From JASLQO01 sp002327525 (GTDB lineage: Bacteria > Pseudomonadota > Gammaproteobacteria > Pseudomonadales > Azotimanducaceae): DNA of 64,000 nt. Both the position numbers and the translations under genes were made by a program. Of this stretch, positions 61,595-64,000 are shown one piece after another (position 1 is the stretch's first letter; each line of letters opens with the position of its first letter). The notes beneath the pieces were generated by a model that saw only the letters and a program-made list of their open reading frames with translations, made no database searches and was not told where the DNA came from. The stretch covers positions 1 to 64,000 of the forward strand of contig JASLQO010000020.1 of NCBI GenBank assembly GCA_030744435.1, given 5' to 3'.

Positions 61595-61969
61595 TCAGTG
61601 GTGGCGGGGGTGGTAGACAAATGCCGCCGCAAGGACGACGAGGCCTTGCAAGCCATCCGTCAGCAGAGTAATTCTCACATCTGCCATGACGAACAGAGCC
61701 ACAGCGGTGGCCAGCAGCGTGCCGCCGATGAGCGCCGCGAGCAGACGCCCCATGTTCGCGTGCACTGTACACCGGTAAGCGGCGAGGTAGGAAAAGGCGG
61801 AAAAGAACAGCACCGTGAGCCCCAGGGCGAAGAAGGTGCCGCGAATCGCCGGTTCTGAGGTCAACCCCAGCTCCATCAGCTCGCCCGGTGCGTTCTACAA
61901 CATCACGAATCCGATGCCGGTCGAGAGCATTGCGTTGACGATGAGGACGATGATGGTGAGGGTTTTCAC
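61595..61969 (-). pseudogene. four-helix membrane protein with internal amber codon
   Basis: One frame from GTG at 61969 reads KTLTIIVLIVNAMLSTGIGF with TAG at 61895-61897, then LGLTSEPAIRGTFFALGLTV and LTDGLQGLVVLAAAFVYHPR to the end. The length without interruption would be about 124 residues with four hydrophobic segments. The shorter frame starting after the stop (61876) could still be translated as a three-helix protein. The gene lies 16 bases after the histone-deacetylase-like gene and may be its partner. No family recognised. Confidence 0.6.
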
Positions 61970-61985
61970 GTGTCTGCCCTGCCGG

Positions 61986-62891
61986 TTAGGCGAGCACCTC
62001 CAGATGGGCGTGTACCGAGCGCGCCAGCGCCTTGAGATCATAGCCGCCTTCCAGTGCGGAAACGATGCGTCCATCACAAAACGTGTTAGCGCATGACACG
62101 ATCAGTTCCGTGATCCAGCGAAAATCGTCATCGCCGAGTTCTAACCGAGCCAGTGGGTCTTCCGTGTGGGCGTCAAATCCCGCGGAAACCAGTATGAGCT
62201 GTGGGGCGTGGCGCTCGAGTGCGGGCAGCCAATCCCGCTCGATGGCGGCACGAAACGCGGTGCTGCCGGTGCCGGCCGGTAGGGGTGTGTTGATGATGTT
62301 CGCCGCGACCGTGTCAGCGTGTCTGTACGGGTAGTATGGATGTTGGAAGCTCGAGCACACCAGCACGTCCGGCCGCTGCTTGAAAATATCGACGGTGCCG
62401 TTGCCGTGGTGCACATCGAAGTCGAGTATGGCCACACGCTGCAGGTCGGACAATGCGGTGCATGCGCCGACAGCGATACTGTTGTAGAAACAGAATCCCA
62501 TCGCGGCGTTGGCTTCGGCGTGGTGACCCGGTGGGCGAACCGCGCAGAAGGCGTGCCTATCTACGCCGCTCAGCACGTCACGTACCGCCTGGTGCACGGC
62601 GCCGGCTGCACATCGTGCCGCGCGCAGGCTGTGCGGGTTCATGGTGGTATTGGGATCTACAGCTACCCAACCCTCGTTGGGGGAGAGTTCAGCCAGCCTC
62701 TGAAGGTAGTCGTCCTGGTGCGCCAGGTGCAACAGATAAGGATCCAGTGGTGCCGCCTGGACGACGGTGACATCGCTCAATAGTCCGGACCTCTCAAGGT
62801 GTTGCGAAATGCTTCTCAGACGATCGGGTCGCTCGGGATGCCCGGGCTGCATTTCATGGAGCAGGCAGTCGGAGTGGGTGTAGTAGTGCAC
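61986..62891 (-). CDS. histone-deacetylase-like (class II HDAC/AcuC) amidohydrolase
   Basis: 301 residues. Active-site residues are clear: AVRPPGHHAEANAAMGFCFY, AILDFDVHHGNGTVDIFK and ILVSAGFDAHTEDPLARLEL, giving the His pair and zinc-binding Asp/His/Asp. It removes acetyl groups from polyamines or acetylated proteins; the closest bacterial characterised relatives are polyamine deacetylases and AcuC. The start is GTG at 62891. Cytoplasmic. Confidence 0.93.
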   Translation of the reverse strand: MHYYTHSDCLLHEMQPGHPERPDRLRSISQHLERSGLLSDVTVVQAAPLDPYLLHLAHQDDYLQRLAELSPNEGWVAVDPNTTMNPHSLRAARCAAGAVHQAVRDVLSGVDRHAFCAVRPPGHHAEANAAMGFCFYNSIAVGACTALSDLQRVAILDFDVHHGNGTVDIFKQRPDVLVCSSFQHPYYPYRHADTVAANIINTPLPAGTGSTAFRAAIERDWLPALERHAPQLILVSAGFDAHTEDPLARLELGDDDFRWITELIVSCANTFCDGRIVSALEGGYDLKALARSVHAHLEVLA

Positions 62892-62915
62892 GCTCTGTTT
62901 CCTTTGTCTCTCAGC

Positions 62916-63479
62916 TCAGCGGGGTTCGAAGTACAGGGTTTTGTGATCGGAGGTGGCGCGCAACATACGCTCCAGGTCTGGTATGTATGCACTCCCGCGT
63001 GGATTTTCATCGTTGATGGCATCTATCGCGATGCGCCGTTGTGTAACGCAAATATGGTCGAGAACCGCGAGAATCTCCTGCATGCGCTGGCGATCCGCCT
63101 GTGCGGTGTCGCCGGAGCGCGTTCGCACACTGATTTTCCGCAAAGCATGGCGACATGCCAGTTCCTCTATGGGGCGGGTGAGGTTGCGCTTGATGTCGTT
63201 GTTCAGCGCCTTCAGTGGAGAAACGTATACGAGGCGAGTACAGCCCGGTTCCCAGTGCCCGGAGGCGAAGCAATTGAGCGACCAGAGAAATGCGGTGAGG
63301 GTTTTGCCGCTGCCGCTGCCGCTGCCGCTGCCGCTGCCGCTGCCGGTCGGGGCGGTGGCGAGCACGTGGTGATCCTCAGCGATCAGCGGCCAGGTCTCTG
63401 CCTGTACGCGCGTCTCGGAGGTGAAATGCTCCTCGAACCAGTTGCGCACAGTGGAATGAAATTGCGCCACGGCAGTCAT
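62916..63479 (-). pseudogene. N-terminal stub of an Lhr-like DEXH helicase with slipped P-loop
   Basis: 187 codons of a long helicase. The Walker A region should read APTGSGKTLTAFLW but has five extra Gly-Ser dipeptides (APTGSGSGSGSGSGSGKT) made by an expanded six-base repeat. The next conserved part RLVYVSPLKALNNDIKRNLT is intact, but Walker B (DEVH) and all later motifs are missing: after DTAQADRQRMQ the sequence leaves the family and ends YIPDLERMLRATSDHKTLYF. A large in-frame deletion must have joined distant parts. Without motif II it cannot be an ATPase. Confidence 0.65.
63306..63341. repeat. six tandem copies of GCCGCT inside the helicase P-loop
   Basis: GCCGCT is repeated exactly six times on the plus strand, followed by GCCGGT. 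On the coding (minus) strand it encodes Gly-Ser repeats in the Walker A loop, where homologues have a single Gly-Ser. A replication-slippage microsatellite that lengthens the loop by ten residues without changing the frame. Confidence 0.85.
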
Positions 63480-63651
63480 GACCGGATTATGGCGCGTCTT
63501 CTATCCGGCGTCCGACGCGTGCGCGGGAGAGTTATCCATAGAAGCTGTGACAGGTTTGGGCCTATAGAAGGAACCGGTTGAAATTTCAAGTGTTTTTCTT
63601 GTTGGCAGCTTGGTAAAACTGTGGCGGGGTAATTAGGACACGAGGCCGGGA

Positions 63652-64000
63652 TTGGACCTCTCGGTATTTGACGCTGGCCAGCGCATCTACGTGGCCGGTA
63701 GCAGCAACGAGCCCAGCACCTTGCTGGCGATGCTCGCGGAAGCGGCTTCCCGTGGGAGTTTGCCGCGCGATCTGCATTTCGTGCAGTTCCCGCTCGGCAG
63801 ATTCAACCGCTGCGACTTCACCGCATGGCACGACAGTTACCAGATGACTACGGTGTTCATGACACCGCATCTCAGGGGCGCCGCGGCCGGTCGGCTGCAC
63901 TTCGTGCCCATGCAGATGAGGAGCGTCTATGACTACCTCTCCCGCGGAATAGACATCGCGCTCCTGCAGGTTGCGCGCGATCGGGACGGCGTACTGCGCC
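63652..64000 (+). CDS. acetyl-CoA hydrolase/transferase family protein (partial, runs off the window)
   Basis: 116 codons to the window end, open throughout. From TTG at 63652: DLSVFDAGQRIYVAGSSNEP, TLLAMLAEAASRGSLPRDLH, TAWHDSYQMTTVFMTPHLRG, and MRSVYDYLSRGIDIALLQVA. This matches the N-terminal domain of the Cat1/4-hydroxybutyrate CoA-transferase and acetyl-CoA hydrolase family, which has the GSS.EP start and the FVP....SD-like segment. TTG with a GAGG nearby is the only plausible start. It continues beyond 64000, so the catalytic glutamate region is not visible. Confidence 0.8.
   Translation, partial: MDLSVFDAGQRIYVAGSSNEPSTLLAMLAEAASRGSLPRDLHFVQFPLGRFNRCDFTAWHDSYQMTTVFMTPHLRGAAAGRLHFVPMQMRSVYDYLSRGIDIALLQVARDRDGVLR

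Noticed and set aside
18883..61897. Repeated in-frame TAG codons (18883, 29833, 42092, 59785, 61895) suggested amber recoding.
   Set aside because: The residues expected at the interpretable sites differ (Ser, Trp, Leu), and TAA and TGA also interrupt genes (3890, 46464). TAG also ends intact genes such as the CoA-transferase and CBS protein. Random decay fits better.

Overview
The window looks like a chromosome segment of a GC-rich gammaproteobacterium. The evidence is the Pseudomonas-like Fur, the fur-feoA-feoB operon, a ydbH-ynbE-ydbL outer-membrane lipid-transport operon, a LonA protease and DgkA. The gene content is rich in acyl-CoA metabolism: three acyl-CoA dehydrogenases, two crotonases, a fused CaiB/BaiF CoA-transferase, an acyl-CoA carboxylase beta subunit, an acyl-CoA synthetase, a CoA-transferase/hydrolase running off the right edge, SDR and NTF2-like proteins, and two luciferase-like (F420-type) oxidoreductases. 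This suggests an aerobic heterotroph that breaks down lipids, branched acids or steroids, probably aquatic. The habitat is inference. No rRNA, tRNA, CRISPR array, transposase or prophage was recognised.

Layout. 0-4 kb: a luciferase-like oxidoreductase, a Ku C-terminal remnant, an unusual MerR-TPR protein, and a decayed ECF sigma/anti-sigma/exported-protein operon. 4-9 kb: fur-feoA-feoB, then acyl-CoA dehydrogenase, SDR and a dienelactone hydrolase stub. 9-17.4 kb: CBS protein, Ldh-family dehydrogenase, SMP-30 lactonase, crotonase, double CaiB protein, an exported protein of unknown function and cysteine synthase. 17.5-23.7 kb: serine hydrolase, a decayed ApbE and a decayed TlpA-like protein, a DUF6491-type protein, M20 amidohydrolase and a 6PGDH-like reductase. 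23.7-32.2 kb: carboxylase beta subunit, two glycosyltransferases with an outer-membrane barrel, and an oligoendopeptidase F. 32.3-41.7 kb: lon with an operon of two acyl-CoA dehydrogenases, a 2-hydroxyacid dehydrogenase, a dimeric dUTPase, an AT-rich FkbM island that truncates a macrodomain gene, and a MutT-type Nudix. 41.7-54.4 kb: decayed DUF3667-like and Nudix genes, ydbH-ynbE-ydbL, a large decayed redoxin/cytochrome c/EF-hand gene, hydrolase, MORN-aminotransferase-CysZ operon, a kinase-like phosphotransferase, two frameshifted lipoprotein paralogues and a CarH-like MerR regulator. 54.8-64 kb: acyl-CoA synthetase, dgkA, a CDF transporter, several decayed genes, crotonase, histone-deacetylase-like protein, a helicase stub with a slipped P-loop repeat, and the partial CoA-transferase.

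The most striking property is the density of broken genes. About twenty loci still read as protein by homology but are interrupted by frameshifts, nonsense codons (amber, ochre and opal), internal deletions or truncations. Neighbouring housekeeping genes are intact. This points to ongoing genome decay, for example a recent host-associated or niche-restricted lineage, although some single-base frameshifts at homopolymers could be assembly errors. The most interesting intact elements are a regulatory layer (three TGTACA-like half-sites at 10-base spacing before the MerR gene, and a 13-base inverted repeat straddling a TATAAT box before the acyl-CoA synthetase), the MerR-TPR fusion, the Lon protease with a histone-like tail, and an uncharacterised protein with a possible nuclease-like core.
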